From contig NZ_JAAMOW010000006.1 in the NCBI RefSeq assembly GCF_011067135.1, positions 186,001-250,000 on the forward strand: DNA of 64,000 nucleotides. Reading direction: 5' to 3'. Position numbers and translations under genes: made by a program. This DNA is from Solimonas terrae. GTDB taxonomy: Bacteria; Pseudomonadota; Gammaproteobacteria; Nevskiales; Nevskiaceae. The notes beneath the pieces were generated by a model. The model worked only from the letters and a program-made list of their open reading frames with translations. It did no database searches and was not told the origin of the DNA. Each line of letters begins with the position of its first letter. Positions within the stretch are counted from its first letter, which is position 1. Positions 27,268 through 38,003 of the stretch are shown piece by piece.

Positions 27268-28593
27268 ATGCGAGTCAGGCGCGCCGCGATCGGCTTGCTG
27301 CTGTTGCTGTCGGCGACGGCCCAGGCCGCCGATCTCGAAGTGACGCGCATCGAGAACGGCGTCAGCGTGCGCCATGCCGACGGCAGCAGCGCAGCGCTCG
27401 GCAGCCGCGATCCGCTGGCCGTCGGCGACACGCTCAGCACCGAGGCCCAGGCCCATGTCAGCCTGCGACTGGCCGGCAGCGGCAGCCTGCTGCTCGGCGA
27501 GCGCGGCCGCCTGCAGCTCGATGGCAGCGAGCCGCCGGACCCGCCGGGTCGCGCGACGCTGGCACGCCTGACTTTGTTGAGCGGCGCCCTGCACGTCGAC
27601 GCCCGCAAGTCCGAACAGGGCGCGCCGGCCGACGTGCGGCTGACGCTTGGCGCCCTGCGGGCGCGGCTGTACGGCGCCGAGGCCTGGGCCGAGCATTCGC
27701 TGGCCGGCGACGAACTCTGCCTGGTGTCGGGCGCGGCCGAAATCGACACGCCGGGCCCGCATCAGCGACTCGACTCGCCCGGCGAATGCCTGCGCTGGAC
27801 CACCGCCGGCGCGCAGCGACTGAGCGCGGCCGAAGCCGGCACCCTGCTGCCGCGGCTGGCGGCAACCAATTTCAGCGACGACTACGCGACGCGTTACGCG
27901 GCGCAGCAGGCACTCAAGGACGGCAATGTGCGGCCGACATTGGCAGACAGCGTGGTCGCCGCTCCCGCAGGCGAGCGCGAGGCACCGCCGAACGCGATCG
28001 GCGAAGCCGCCCCGGCGCCGCAGCCGGCGGCGCCTGCCGAATGGCGCATCGTCCTCGGCAGCTTCGCGGACCGCGCCAGCGCCGCGCGCTCCGTCGCGCA
28101 GTGGCAGAAGCGCAAGCTGAGTGCCGACATCGCGCCCGCTCGTCACCAGGGCCGCAACGACTTCGAGGTGCGTTGCGGGCACTATGCGAACCGCGAACAG
28201 GCCGAGCAGGCGCTCGCCCGCTTGCGCACGCACCCCGGCTACGAACACGCGCGAGTCACGTCGCTGCAGTCGCCGGTCGCGCCGCCCACGGCGGCGCGGG
28301 CAGAATCCGGAACCGCCGCGACACCGGCGGCAATGGTCCCGGTCTGGCGCATCTCGCTCGGTTCCTTCGTCGAACACGCCAATGCCGAACGCAGTGTCGC
28401 CCAATGGCGGGCACGCGATCTGCGCACCGATATCGAACCGATCCGACTCAAGGGCTTCGATGCCTATCGCGTGCTGTGCGGGCACTACGACAGTCGCGAG
28501 CAGGCCGAGGCTGCGCTGACGCGCCTGCGCGCCAGACCCGGCTATGAATCGGCGCGCGTCCTCAAGGTGCCGGACGGCCTGTCGAAACGCTGA
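27268..28593 (+). CDS. FecR-like protein with two SPOR domains
   Basis: 441-residue predicted periplasmic protein. Signal peptide (1-20), then a FecR-like beta region (about 25-200: VGDTLSTEAQAHVSLRLAGSGSL, LLSGALHVDAR). An Ala/Pro linker leads to two SPOR-like repeats (about 259-333 and 360-434), each starting WRI-LGSF and carrying CGHY(A/D). SPOR domains bind denuded peptidoglycan at division sites in other bacteria. The two copies are clearly duplicated. ATG 27268 follows AAGGTGG. No operon partners; function in wall sensing is inferred. Confidence 0.8.
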   Translation: MRVRRAAIGLLLLLSATAQAADLEVTRIENGVSVRHADGSSAALGSRDPLAVGDTLSTEAQAHVSLRLAGSGSLLLGERGRLQLDGSEPPDPPGRATLARLTLLSGALHVDARKSEQGAPADVRLTLGALRARLYGAEAWAEHSLAGDELCLVSGAAEIDTPGPHQRLDSPGECLRWTTAGAQRLSAAEAGTLLPRLAATNFSDDYATRYAAQQALKDGNVRPTLADSVVAAPAGEREAPPNAIGEAAPAPQPAAPAEWRIVLGSFADRASAARSVAQWQKRKLSADIAPARHQGRNDFEVRCGHYANREQAEQALARLRTHPGYEHARVTSLQSPVAPPTAARAESGTAATPAAMVPVWRISLGSFVEHANAERSVAQWRARDLRTDIEPIRLKGFDAYRVLCGHYDSREQAEAALTRLRARPGYESARVLKVPDGLSKR

Positions 28594-28618
28594 GCGCCCT
28601 CGGCTGCCGACGCGCCGT

Positions 28619-29695
28619 TCACCAGGCGCGCTGATACTGCGGAGGCGCGTCGATCTTCTGCCGCAGTTCCAGCGCCGCGCGGCGCGGCCAGTACGGATCG
28701 CGCAGCAGCTCGCGCGCCAGCAGCGTGACATCGGCCTGTTGCGTACGGATCAGATGATCGGCCTGTGCCGGGGCGGTGATCATGCCGACCGCGCCGGTCG
28801 CGACACCGCAGCGGCGACGAATCTCGGCAGCGAACGGCGTCTGGAAGCCCGCACCCACCGGAATCTTCGCCTTCGGCAGACTGCCGCCGCTGGAGACGTC
28901 GATCAGATCGACGCCGTCGGTCTTGATCGCATCGACCAGCGCGCAGGACTGTTCCAGATCCCAGCTGTCGCCATCGCGATCCGGCTCCGCCCAGTCGGTT
29001 GCCGAAATGCGCAGCCACAGCGGCAGGCGTTCCGGCCAGACGCCGCGCACCGCCGCGATCACGCGCTTCAGCAGACGGATGCGATTGGCGAAGCTGCCGC
29101 CGTAGTCGTCATCGCGCCGGTTCGAGATCGGCGACAGGAACTCGTGCAGCAGATAGCCGTGCGCGCCGTGGATCTCGATCAGCTCGAAGCCGGCGTCGAG
29201 CGCGCGGCGCGCGGCGGCGGCGAAAGCCAACACCAGCGCGTCGATGCCGGCCGCATCAAGCGCCTCCGGCACGATGCTGTTGTCGTCGAACGCGAGTGCC
29301 GATGGCGCGGCCAGCGGACGCCAGCCGCCCTGCTCGACGTCCAGTGCGTCGCCGCCCTCCCAGGGCCGCGCCGTGCTGGCCTTGCGCCCGGCGTGCGCGA
29401 GCTGCACGCCGGCAACCGCACCCGCGTCACGCACGAACCGTGCGATCGGCGCCCAGGCCTGCGCCTGCGCATCGTTCCAGAGCCCCGTATCACCGGGCGA
29501 GATGCGGCCCTGCGCCTGCACCGCCGTGGCTTCGGCGATCACCGCCGCAGCGCCGCCGATCGCGCGACTGCCGAGATGCACCTGATGCCAGGGCGTCGGC
29601 CGCCCTTCCTCTGCCGAGTACTGGCACATCGGCGACACGACGATGCGATTCTTCAGCGTCAGGCCACGCTGCACGAGTGGAGAAAACAGACTCAT
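28619..29695 (-). CDS. NADH:flavin oxidoreductase / ene-reductase (NamA/YqjM-like Old Yellow Enzyme)
   Basis: 358-residue FMN barrel enzyme of the YqjM-type Old Yellow Enzyme group: NRIVVSPMCQYSAEEG (the FMN-contact Cys of thermophilic-like OYEs), HAGRKAST (active-site His), IHGAHGYLLHEFLSP and DYGGSFANR. It reduces activated C=C bonds using NAD(P)H. The ATG (29693-29695) has GGAG five bases ahead. A longer frame to 29779 was rejected because it extends past the typical N-terminus. It is convergent with the SPOR gene. Confidence 0.92.
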   Translation of the reverse strand: MSLFSPLVQRGLTLKNRIVVSPMCQYSAEEGRPTPWHQVHLGSRAIGGAAAVIAEATAVQAQGRISPGDTGLWNDAQAQAWAPIARFVRDAGAVAGVQLAHAGRKASTARPWEGGDALDVEQGGWRPLAAPSALAFDDNSIVPEALDAAGIDALVLAFAAAARRALDAGFELIEIHGAHGYLLHEFLSPISNRRDDDYGGSFANRIRLLKRVIAAVRGVWPERLPLWLRISATDWAEPDRDGDSWDLEQSCALVDAIKTDGVDLIDVSSGGSLPKAKIPVGAGFQTPFAAEIRRRCGVATGAVGMITAPAQADHLIRTQQADVTLLARELLRDPYWPRRAALELRQKIDAPPQYQRAW

Positions 29696-29822
29696 CGGGA
29701 CTCCAGGCTGGGTATTCCGCCGCGGCGGGCGAACGGCGCGATAGCGTAGCGAAAGTTCGTGAACGGCAGCGGGCGGCATGCCGATTGCGGGCTGATTCTG
29801 CGTGCCGGGAGCGGGCCGCGAT

Positions 29823-29852
29823 TTGCGTCCGCACCGCCAAGCTCCCTATGGT
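29823..29852 (+). promoter_or_regulatory. Candidate sigma70 promoter of the dicarboxylate symporter gene
   Basis: TTGCGT (29823-29828) and TATGGT (29847-29852) are 18 bp apart, with the start ATG 30 bases after the -10. Each hexamer is a moderate match; no operator was seen. Confidence 0.4.
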
Positions 29853-29881
29853 CCGGTCTGAACGCCGCAAGGATTCCCTCG

Positions 29882-31186
29882 ATGCGCATGCCCCGTCTCA
29901 GTCTCGCCTGGCAGATTCTCATCGCACTGGTGCTCGGCATCATCGCCGGCAGCGTGCTGCACGGCGCCGCGCCGGACACCCGCGACTGGCTGATCACCAA
30001 TGTGCTGACGCCGGCCGGGCAGATCTTCATTCACCTGATCAAGATGATCGTCGTGCCGATCGTGATCTCGTCGCTGATCGTCGGTATCGCCGGCGTCGGC
30101 GATGCGAAGAAGCTCGGCCGCATCGGCCTCAAGACCATCGTCTATTTCGAGTTGATCACCACGGTCGCGATCATCGTCGGCCTGCTGCTCGCCGACACGA
30201 TCCAGCCCGGTGCCGGCATCGACATGCATCAGCTGGCGACCAGCGACATCTCGCAATACCAGAAGACGACCTCGGAAGTGCAGCACGGCCCGCACAGCCT
30301 GGTGACGACGATCCTCAACCTGATTCCGTCGAACGTGTTCGCGGCAATCGCGCACGGCGACATCCTGCCGATCATCTTCTTCTCGGTGATCTTCGGGCTC
30401 GCGCTGTCGTCGCTGGTGCCCGAGCATCGCGATCCGCTGGTGCAGACCTTTCGCAGCATTGCCGAAACCATGTTCAAGGTCACCAACATGGTGATGCGCT
30501 ATGCGCCGGTCGGCGTGTTCGCACTGATCGCCGTGACCGTCGCGACCTTCGGCTTCTCGTCGCTGATTCCACTGGCCAAGCTGGTCGTGCTGGTCTACGC
30601 GGCGATCATGTTCTTTGCGCTGGTCGTGCTCGGCGGCGTCGCGCGACTGTTCGGCTTCAACATCTTCACCCTGATCCGCCTGCTCAAGGACGAACTGATC
30701 CTTGCCTACTCGACCGCCAGCTCCGAAACCGTGCTGCCGCGCATCATGGAAAAGATGACGGCCTACGGTGCGCCGCAACCGATCGCCAGCTTCGTCATTC
30801 CGACCGGCTATTCGTTCAATCTCGACGGCTCGACCTTGTACCAGAGCATCGCGGCCCTGTTTCTCGCGCAGCTGTACGGCATCGATCTGTCGATCACGCA
30901 GCAGATCGTGCTGGTACTGACACTGATGGTGACGTCGAAAGGCATCGCCGGCGTGCCCGGCGTCTCGTTCGTCGTGCTGCTGGCGACGCTCGGCAGCGTC
31001 GGCATTCCGCTCGAGGGCCTGGCCTTCATCGCCGGTGTCGACCGCATCCTCGACATGGCGCGCACCGCGCTCAACGTCGTCGGCAATTCGCTGGCGGCGC
31101 TGGTGATCGCGAAGTGGGAAGGACAGTACGATGCCGACAAGGGCGCACGTTACGAGCGGCAACAGCTCGCAGGTGCTTCCGCCTGA
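29882..31186 (+). CDS. Dicarboxylate/amino acid:cation symporter (DAACS family)
   Basis: 434-residue inner-membrane carrier of the GltP/DctA group with about eight TM segments plus re-entrant loops. Typical features are the Ser-rich AYSTASSETVLPRIMEKM re-entrant tip, the GYSFNLDGSTLYQSIAALF motif (substrate-binding NxDG region) and VPGVSFVVLLATL. It probably imports glutamate, aspartate or C4-dicarboxylates; which cannot be told. ATG 29882 is preceded by AAGGA. A bidirectional terminator follows. Confidence 0.92.
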   Translation: MRMPRLSLAWQILIALVLGIIAGSVLHGAAPDTRDWLITNVLTPAGQIFIHLIKMIVVPIVISSLIVGIAGVGDAKKLGRIGLKTIVYFELITTVAIIVGLLLADTIQPGAGIDMHQLATSDISQYQKTTSEVQHGPHSLVTTILNLIPSNVFAAIAHGDILPIIFFSVIFGLALSSLVPEHRDPLVQTFRSIAETMFKVTNMVMRYAPVGVFALIAVTVATFGFSSLIPLAKLVVLVYAAIMFFALVVLGGVARLFGFNIFTLIRLLKDELILAYSTASSETVLPRIMEKMTAYGAPQPIASFVIPTGYSFNLDGSTLYQSIAALFLAQLYGIDLSITQQIVLVLTLMVTSKGIAGVPGVSFVVLLATLGSVGIPLEGLAFIAGVDRILDMARTALNVVGNSLAALVIAKWEGQYDADKGARYERQQLAGASA

Positions 31187-31198
31187 GCCGGACGTGAA

Positions 31199-31234
31199 AA
31201 ACAAAAAGGCGCACCGAAGTGCGCCTTTTTGTTT
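31199..31234. terminator. Bidirectional terminator between the symporter gene and typA
   Basis: A perfect 15-bp stem (31200-31214 with 31219-31233) containing GGCGCAC, flanked by A- and T-runs on both ends, with a 4-base loop. It lies between two convergent genes and can terminate both. Confidence 0.9.
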
Positions 31235-31245
31235 TGGCCGGCGAC

Positions 31246-33081
<1,836 letters not shown>

Positions 33082-33206
33082 AGGGACAACCCGGTAGGGA
33101 GCGCAAAGCGGGGCGCGGATTGTACGCGGCGGCCGGTTACAGCGATAGGGCAAGTTTTGCCCACGGTGCTAGAATCGCGCGCTTTCGCAACCGCCCCAGA
33201 CCCCTG

Positions 33207-35210
33207 ATGAGTGTGCTGCCGAGTGTCCGGCGCCTGGTTTTCGGCAAGAAGCTGGACCCGTTCGACCCCAAGACCCGCAAGCACATCGTGCTGATTGCGC
33301 TGCTGGCGTGGATCGGCCTCGGTGCCGACGGCCTGTCGTCGTCCTGCTACGGACCGGAGGAGGCCTTTCTCGCGCTCAGCCATCACACGCCGCTGGCGCT
33401 GTATCTGGCCGGCGCGACGGCACTGACCGTGTTCATCATCTCGCTGGCCTACAACCAGGTCATCGAGCTGTTCCCGTCCGGCGGTGGCGGCTACAAGGCG
33501 GCAACCCAGCTGATCGGACCGTATGCCGGACTGGTGTCCGGCTCTGCGCTGATCGTCGACTACGTGCTGACGATCGCGATTTCCGTCGCCAGCGGCGCCG
33601 ATGCGATGTTCAGCCTGTTTTCGCCGCATGCGCAGGTCTACAAGCTGGGCGCCGAGATCGGCATCATCGCCATGCTGATCGTGCTGAACCTGCGCGGCGT
33701 CAAGGAATCGATCATGGTGCTGGCACCGATCTTCCTCGGCTTCTTCATCACCCACGCGTTCCTGATCATCTACGGCGTCAACTATCACGCCGCCGCGCTC
33801 CACGAGGTCGTGCAGTCGACCTGGAGCGAGACCCTGCAGCTGTCGAAAAGCTCCGGCTGGATGTTCACCGTCGCGCTGTTCCTGCGCGCCTATTCGGTGG
33901 GCGCCGGCACCTATACCGGCATCGAGGCCGTCTCCAACAACGTCAACATGCTGGCCGAACCGCGCGTCCGCACCGGCCACTGGACGATGTTCTACATGGC
34001 ACTGTCGCTGGCGTTCACGGCCGGCGGCATCATCCTGCTTTACCTGCTCTGGCACGCCTCGCCGACCGAAGGGCAGACCCTCAACGCCGTCACCTTCCGT
34101 CTGGTGCTGAACAGCCTGTCGCTGAGCGGCGCGCATGTCGACACTGCCATGTGGATCGTGCTCGCGCTTGAAGCCGGCCTGCTGCTGGTCGCGGCCAACA
34201 CCGGCTTTCTCGGCGGCCCGGCCGTGCTCGCGAGCATGGCGACCGATCACTGGGTGCCGCGTCAGTTCCGCCAGTTGTCGAGCCGCATGGTCACGCAGAA
34301 CGGCGTGCTGGTGATGGGCATTTCCGCGCTCGCCATCCTGCTGCTGACGCGGGGGCAGGTGCGCCTGCTGGTGGTGCTGTACAGCATCAACGTGTTCCTC
34401 ACGTTCTCGCTGTCGCTGTTCGGTCTTTGCAGCCACTGGTGGGAACGACGCCTGTACCAGCTGGACTGGAAGATCAAGTTCGCGACCGCCGCGATCGGGT
34501 TCATGGTCTGCGCGGCGATCCTGCTGGTGATCCTCGCCGAAAAGCTGATGCTCGGCGGCTGGGTCACGGTCCTGATCACCAGCGCGGTGGTCGGCTTCTG
34601 CCTGATCATCCACGGCCACTACGACCACATCCGCGATCTGATGCAACGCGTCGACCAGGTCTACGCCGTGAAGCCGGACTGGGACGAAGACGTCGTCGCG
34701 AAAACCCCGGACCCGGCGCACGAGACCGCGGTGATCCTGCTCGGCAACAGCCGCGGCGCCGGCATGCATGCACTGCGCTGGGTGCTCGACACCTTCCCCG
34801 GCCGCTTCACGAATGTCGTGTTCGTCTCGGTCGGCGAAGTCGACAAGGAAGCGTTCAACAGCGAGCGCACGCTGAAGTCCCTGTGCGCCCGCATCGAGAA
34901 CTCGCTGAACTACTTCACCAGCTACTGCGCCAGCCGCGGCCTCGCGGCGACCAGCTACCAGACCTACGGCGGCGATCCGCTCGGCGAACTGATGGGCCTG
35001 CTGCCGAAGGTGTTCGCGGACTTCCCGAAATGCGTGGTGTTCTCCAGCAAGCTGGTGTTCGAACACGAGACCCTTCTGACCCGCTGGCTGCACAACCAGA
35101 TGCCGCTGGCCGTGCAACAAAGGCTGGAAGCCGGCGGCCATCCGACCCACGTCGTGCCGCTGCCGATTCCGAAACCGGCCGCACCGCCGCCGCGCATCGA
35201 CATCCGCTGA
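33207..35210 (+). CDS. APC family permease with C-terminal cytosolic domain
   Basis: 667-residue membrane transporter. About twelve hydrophobic segments (residues 30-490) follow the amino acid-polyamine-organocation pattern: GADGLSSSCYGPEEAF, NQVIELFPSGGGGYKAA (TM2-3 signature) and SYTGIEAVSNN-like GAGTYTGIEAVSNNVN. The C-terminal ~170 residues (AVILLGNSRGAGMHALRWV onward) look like a USP-type soluble sensor domain. Substrate is unknown; amino acids or potassium-linked uptake are both possible. ATG 33207, divergent from typA. Confidence 0.8.
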   Translation: MSVLPSVRRLVFGKKLDPFDPKTRKHIVLIALLAWIGLGADGLSSSCYGPEEAFLALSHHTPLALYLAGATALTVFIISLAYNQVIELFPSGGGGYKAATQLIGPYAGLVSGSALIVDYVLTIAISVASGADAMFSLFSPHAQVYKLGAEIGIIAMLIVLNLRGVKESIMVLAPIFLGFFITHAFLIIYGVNYHAAALHEVVQSTWSETLQLSKSSGWMFTVALFLRAYSVGAGTYTGIEAVSNNVNMLAEPRVRTGHWTMFYMALSLAFTAGGIILLYLLWHASPTEGQTLNAVTFRLVLNSLSLSGAHVDTAMWIVLALEAGLLLVAANTGFLGGPAVLASMATDHWVPRQFRQLSSRMVTQNGVLVMGISALAILLLTRGQVRLLVVLYSINVFLTFSLSLFGLCSHWWERRLYQLDWKIKFATAAIGFMVCAAILLVILAEKLMLGGWVTVLITSAVVGFCLIIHGHYDHIRDLMQRVDQVYAVKPDWDEDVVAKTPDPAHETAVILLGNSRGAGMHALRWVLDTFPGRFTNVVFVSVGEVDKEAFNSERTLKSLCARIENSLNYFTSYCASRGLAATSYQTYGGDPLGELMGLLPKVFADFPKCVVFSSKLVFEHETLLTRWLHNQMPLAVQQRLEAGGHPTHVVPLPIPKPAAPPPRIDIR

Positions 35211-35406
35211 TCGCCATCGCCGCGGCGGCGCCGGTCCGCCGCCGTCACGGCCGCGCCGCTTGCGCGTGCTCACGCAGGGGATGCAGGCAAACTCCCACGG
35301 CGACTTCGGGAATCGGCTGAGTGCCGCCACGCTGATCGGCCCGTTTGCTGCCGTTCGGCGTCGTCGCGCACCGGGGCCCGGTCGAGCTGTCTATGCTGCG
35401 GCGGCC

Positions 35407-35904
35407 ATGCAATCCCTGCCCTTGTCCCGCTATCGCCGCCTGCGCAGCTGGCTGCCGTTCGATCGTCTTGCCGACAAGTTCTACGGCGTGCTGGTGCTCG
35501 CGAGCATGACGCCGCTGCTGGTGATGATCGGCTTCCTGCTGTTCGCGCCGCAGAACTGGCAACCGGAACGTCTGCTCGGCTGGACCACGGCCGCGACCCT
35601 GCTGGCACTGGGCCTGTCGATCTGGCTGACCCATGCGCTGCTGGCGCCGGTCACGCTCGCGCGTCTGGCACTGCACGCCTACCGCCGCGAGCAGCGCCTG
35701 CTGCCGCTGCCGCTCGATCTCGATGGCGAAGCCGGCGGCCTGCTCAACGATCTGCGCGCGACGATGGAAACCTGCGAACGGCAGCGGCAGATCTTCGCCG
35801 AACAGGCCGACTGGGCGTTCCGCGAAAAGTCCTCGCCGCTGCTCGACGGCCAGGGCGCGCCGCGTCGCCGCACCGGTGGGGCGACCACCGCACCGCTGTT
35901 CTGA
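35407..35904 (+). CDS. Two-TM HAMP-like membrane protein, first gene of the GTPase/roadblock region
   Basis: 165-residue protein, no recognised family name. TM1 about 25-47 and TM2 about 59-81 are followed by LLAPVTLARLALHAYRREQ, a HAMP-type linker, then a helix (GGLLNDLRATMETCERQRQI) and a disordered Arg/Gly/Thr-rich C-terminus. It has no kinase, methyl-accepting or cyclase output domain, so it may pass a membrane signal to the downstream GTPase, like the HAMP-bearing CvnA of actinobacterial conservons (inference). ATG 35407 in a 196-base gap after the permease. 129 bases separate it from the next gene, so co-transcription is uncertain. Confidence 0.6.
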   Translation: MQSLPLSRYRRLRSWLPFDRLADKFYGVLVLASMTPLLVMIGFLLFAPQNWQPERLLGWTTAATLLALGLSIWLTHALLAPVTLARLALHAYRREQRLLPLPLDLDGEAGGLLNDLRATMETCERQRQIFAEQADWAFREKSSPLLDGQGAPRRRTGGATTAPLF

Positions 35905-35947
35905 TCCGCGTTTCGCCGGCCCCGGCGAGCTTGCGCCCACCGTCGAT

Positions 35948-35968
35948 CCAGACCCACCTTTCGTCTGG
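35948..35968. promoter_or_regulatory. Inverted repeat upstream of the GTPase/roadblock operon
   Basis: CCAGAC and GTCTGG (6-bp perfect arms) flank a 9-base loop, 65 bases before the 328-residue gene. It could be an operator or hairpin in the leader; no -35/-10 pair is certain. Confidence 0.3.
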
Positions 35969-36033
35969 CGGAACGAGGAAATTCGGCGGCCCTGTGTAGT
36001 CTTTATCTGACAAACACCTGGGGATATCTCGCC

Positions 36034-37020
36034 ATGTACCTCTCGACGACGGCCGCACAGGCGCCGCATCAGTTGCGCCGCATCAGCTGCATCGGGTTTG
36101 ACTGGCGGGCCGAGGTATCGCTGCGCGAAACCCTCGCCCTGCTCAACGGCCGCACCACCGATCAGTGGCAGTACACCGACGAACCCGTCGCCGATGTACT
36201 CATCTACGACAGCAGCAATGCGCTGGCACAGGCCGTCGTGCGCCGCACGACGGCCGACCAGGCCAGGGCCTGCATCTGCTTTCCTTCGAACAACCAGGAT
36301 CAGGGCGAACTCGCGCTGCGCTATCCGTTCGGCGCCAGCCGCCTGATCCGTTGCCTCAATCACGCCTCGCAAAGCCTGGCGGGCCACGGCGGCAGCGCGG
36401 CGGACCGCGAAAGCCTGAGCCAGCGCCTGGACAATGCCATGGCATTGCCGCGCATTGAAGCCATCGCTCTGCGTGTCGGCCGGCATCAGGGTCTGCTGTA
36501 TCCGGCCAGTCGCCGCATCGCATGGCCGGTCGCACTCGATATCGACGAGATCGCCGGAATGCTCGGTGGCGACGTCGAATTGACCGCGCTCGGCAGCGCC
36601 GACCGGGCATTGCACGATGCGATCACCGCGCAGGCCGTCGTCGAAGGTCCGGCCGAAGCGCTGCTGTGGGCGATCGGCATGACGCGCTCGGGCGGCCAGC
36701 TCCTGGGCCGCATCCAGACCCGACAGGCTTATCGACTGCGGCGCTGGCCGGACTTCGGCGTCATGGGCCGCCGCAGCGCCGATCTGCGCTGCACTGCCCT
36801 GCTCATGCAGCGCGCGCTGAGCGTCGGTGAACTGACGCAGCTGTCCGGCCTGCCGTCGGCGGTGATCACGGCCTTCCTCAACGCCGCGTCCCTGTGCGGC
36901 TTGCTGGTCGCCGATACCGCGTCGCGCGCACCCGAACGAATCCTCGCCGGCAGCAACTCGCGCTTCGGCGGCGTGCTGCAACGCATCCGCACTGCTTTCG
37001 CCCTGCACGACGCCGCCTGA
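36034..37020 (+). CDS. Orphan 328-residue protein preceding the small GTPase
   Basis: I do not recognise this family. It is soluble, without a signal or TM. The N-terminal third (about 14-115) has an alternating strand/helix pattern with ADVLIYDSSN near residue 54, faintly like a degenerate receiver fold. The middle is helix-rich. The C-terminal ~90 residues (DLRCTALLMQRALSVGELTQ, then LPSAVITAFLNAASLCGLL) look like a winged-helix segment of the DUF4388/PatA sort. Start ATG 36034 follows GGGGATATC. Its stop is 10 bases before the GTPase, so it probably acts with it as regulator or effector (inference). Confidence 0.55.
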   Translation: MYLSTTAAQAPHQLRRISCIGFDWRAEVSLRETLALLNGRTTDQWQYTDEPVADVLIYDSSNALAQAVVRRTTADQARACICFPSNNQDQGELALRYPFGASRLIRCLNHASQSLAGHGGSAADRESLSQRLDNAMALPRIEAIALRVGRHQGLLYPASRRIAWPVALDIDEIAGMLGGDVELTALGSADRALHDAITAQAVVEGPAEALLWAIGMTRSGGQLLGRIQTRQAYRLRRWPDFGVMGRRSADLRCTALLMQRALSVGELTQLSGLPSAVITAFLNAASLCGLLVADTASRAPERILAGSNSRFGGVLQRIRTAFALHDAA

Positions 37021-37030
37021 TTTTTCGCGC

Positions 37031-37591
37031 ATGAGCCGCGAATACAAATTGCTGTTCGCGGGCCCGATGGGCGCCGGAAAGACCACGGCCATCGCCGCGA
37101 TCAGCGACAGCGCACCGATCTCGACGGAAGCCAGGAACACCGACATCGCCCAGCACAGCAAGGCGCAAACCACGGTCGGCTTCGACTACGGGGAGGTCGC
37201 GCTTGAAGGTGGCGACCGCCTGCGCCTGTACGGCATGCCCGGCCAGTCGCGTTTCGACTTCATCTGGAAGGTCGCGAGCGCAGGCGCGCTCGGCGTCGTC
37301 ATGCTCGCCGACAACTCGCGGCCCGATCCGCTGGCCGACCTGTCGGCCTGCATCGACGCTTTCACCGAGCTGGCTGCCGCGCACGCAATGGTGGTCGGCG
37401 TCGGCCGCGGCGGCGAAGGCCGCCTCGGCATCGACGACTACGGCGAGTGGCTGGCGGCGCGCGGTCATGTCGCGCCGGTTTTCAGCGTCGATGTGCGTCG
37501 TCGCGACGACGTGCTGCTGCTGATCGACGCGCTGCTGAATCAGATCGAAACCCGCGAGTTGCTGGCCGGCACCACCGAATCCCGAGCCTGA
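37031..37591 (+). CDS. Small Ras-like GTPase (MglA/CvnD/COG2229-like)
   Basis: 186-residue P-loop NTPase. Walker A is GPMGAGKT (11-18); switch-region Thr47/48 in TTVGFDYG; the G3 site is YGMPGQ (67-72), with Gly where most Ras proteins have Asp, as in MglA and conservon GTPases. No NKxD G4 motif is evident: the equivalent strand reads VVGVGRGGEG. It therefore binds guanine nucleotide in a non-standard way, or needs a partner. It sits between an orphan protein and two roadblock proteins, exactly the partners such GTPases use as GEF/GAP. Next gene begins without a gap (TGA-ATG). Confidence 0.82.
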   Translation: MSREYKLLFAGPMGAGKTTAIAAISDSAPISTEARNTDIAQHSKAQTTVGFDYGEVALEGGDRLRLYGMPGQSRFDFIWKVASAGALGVVMLADNSRPDPLADLSACIDAFTELAAAHAMVVGVGRGGEGRLGIDDYGEWLAARGHVAPVFSVDVRRRDDVLLLIDALLNQIETRELLAGTTESRA

Positions 37592-37987
37592 ATGACCTTG
37601 GACACTCCCCTGATCGGTGCGCCCGGTCTGCACGAATCGGCGCTGACCGAACTGCTCGAACTGCTGCCGCAGGCGCACAGCGTCGTGCTCGCCCAGACCG
37701 ACGGCTTCGAAGTCGCCAGCGCGATGCGCCGCGCGGTACCCGCCGCCCGTCTGGCGGCGCTCGCCAGTTCGATGCTCGCGCTCGGCGCGGCGGCGCTGCG
37801 CGAACTCGGCATGGGCGGACACGGCAACGTTCTGATCGAGGGCACCGACGGCAAGCTGCTGCTGCTCGAAGTGCCGCTGGCCTCGCAACCGCTGGTGCTC
37901 GCGGTCGTCGCCGGCGAAGACGCCATTACCGGATCCCTGTTGTGGGCTGCACGTCAGTGCGTGCAGCGAATCATCAATCATCAATGA
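37592..37987 (+). CDS. Roadblock/LC7-domain protein 1
   Basis: 131-residue single-domain roadblock/LC7 protein, the type that in MglB stimulates GTP hydrolysis by MglA. It shows the family pattern: DGFEVASAM, a long Ala-rich helix (AALASSMLALGAAALRELG) and the strand GNVLIEGTDGKLLLLEV. Its start abuts the GTPase stop without spacing, so translation is coupled. A homodimer that recognises the GTPase is likely (inference). Confidence 0.78.
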   Translation: MTLDTPLIGAPGLHESALTELLELLPQAHSVVLAQTDGFEVASAMRRAVPAARLAALASSMLALGAAALRELGMGGHGNVLIEGTDGKLLLLEVPLASQPLVLAVVAGEDAITGSLLWAARQCVQRIINHQ

Positions 37988-38003
37988 ACGAAAGGAAGCA
38001 TCA

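Noticed and set aside
33157-33175. Promoter for the APC permease with TTGCCC and TAGAAT
   Set aside because: The hexamers are only 7 bp apart, so they cannot form one sigma70 promoter; only the -10-like hexamer remains.
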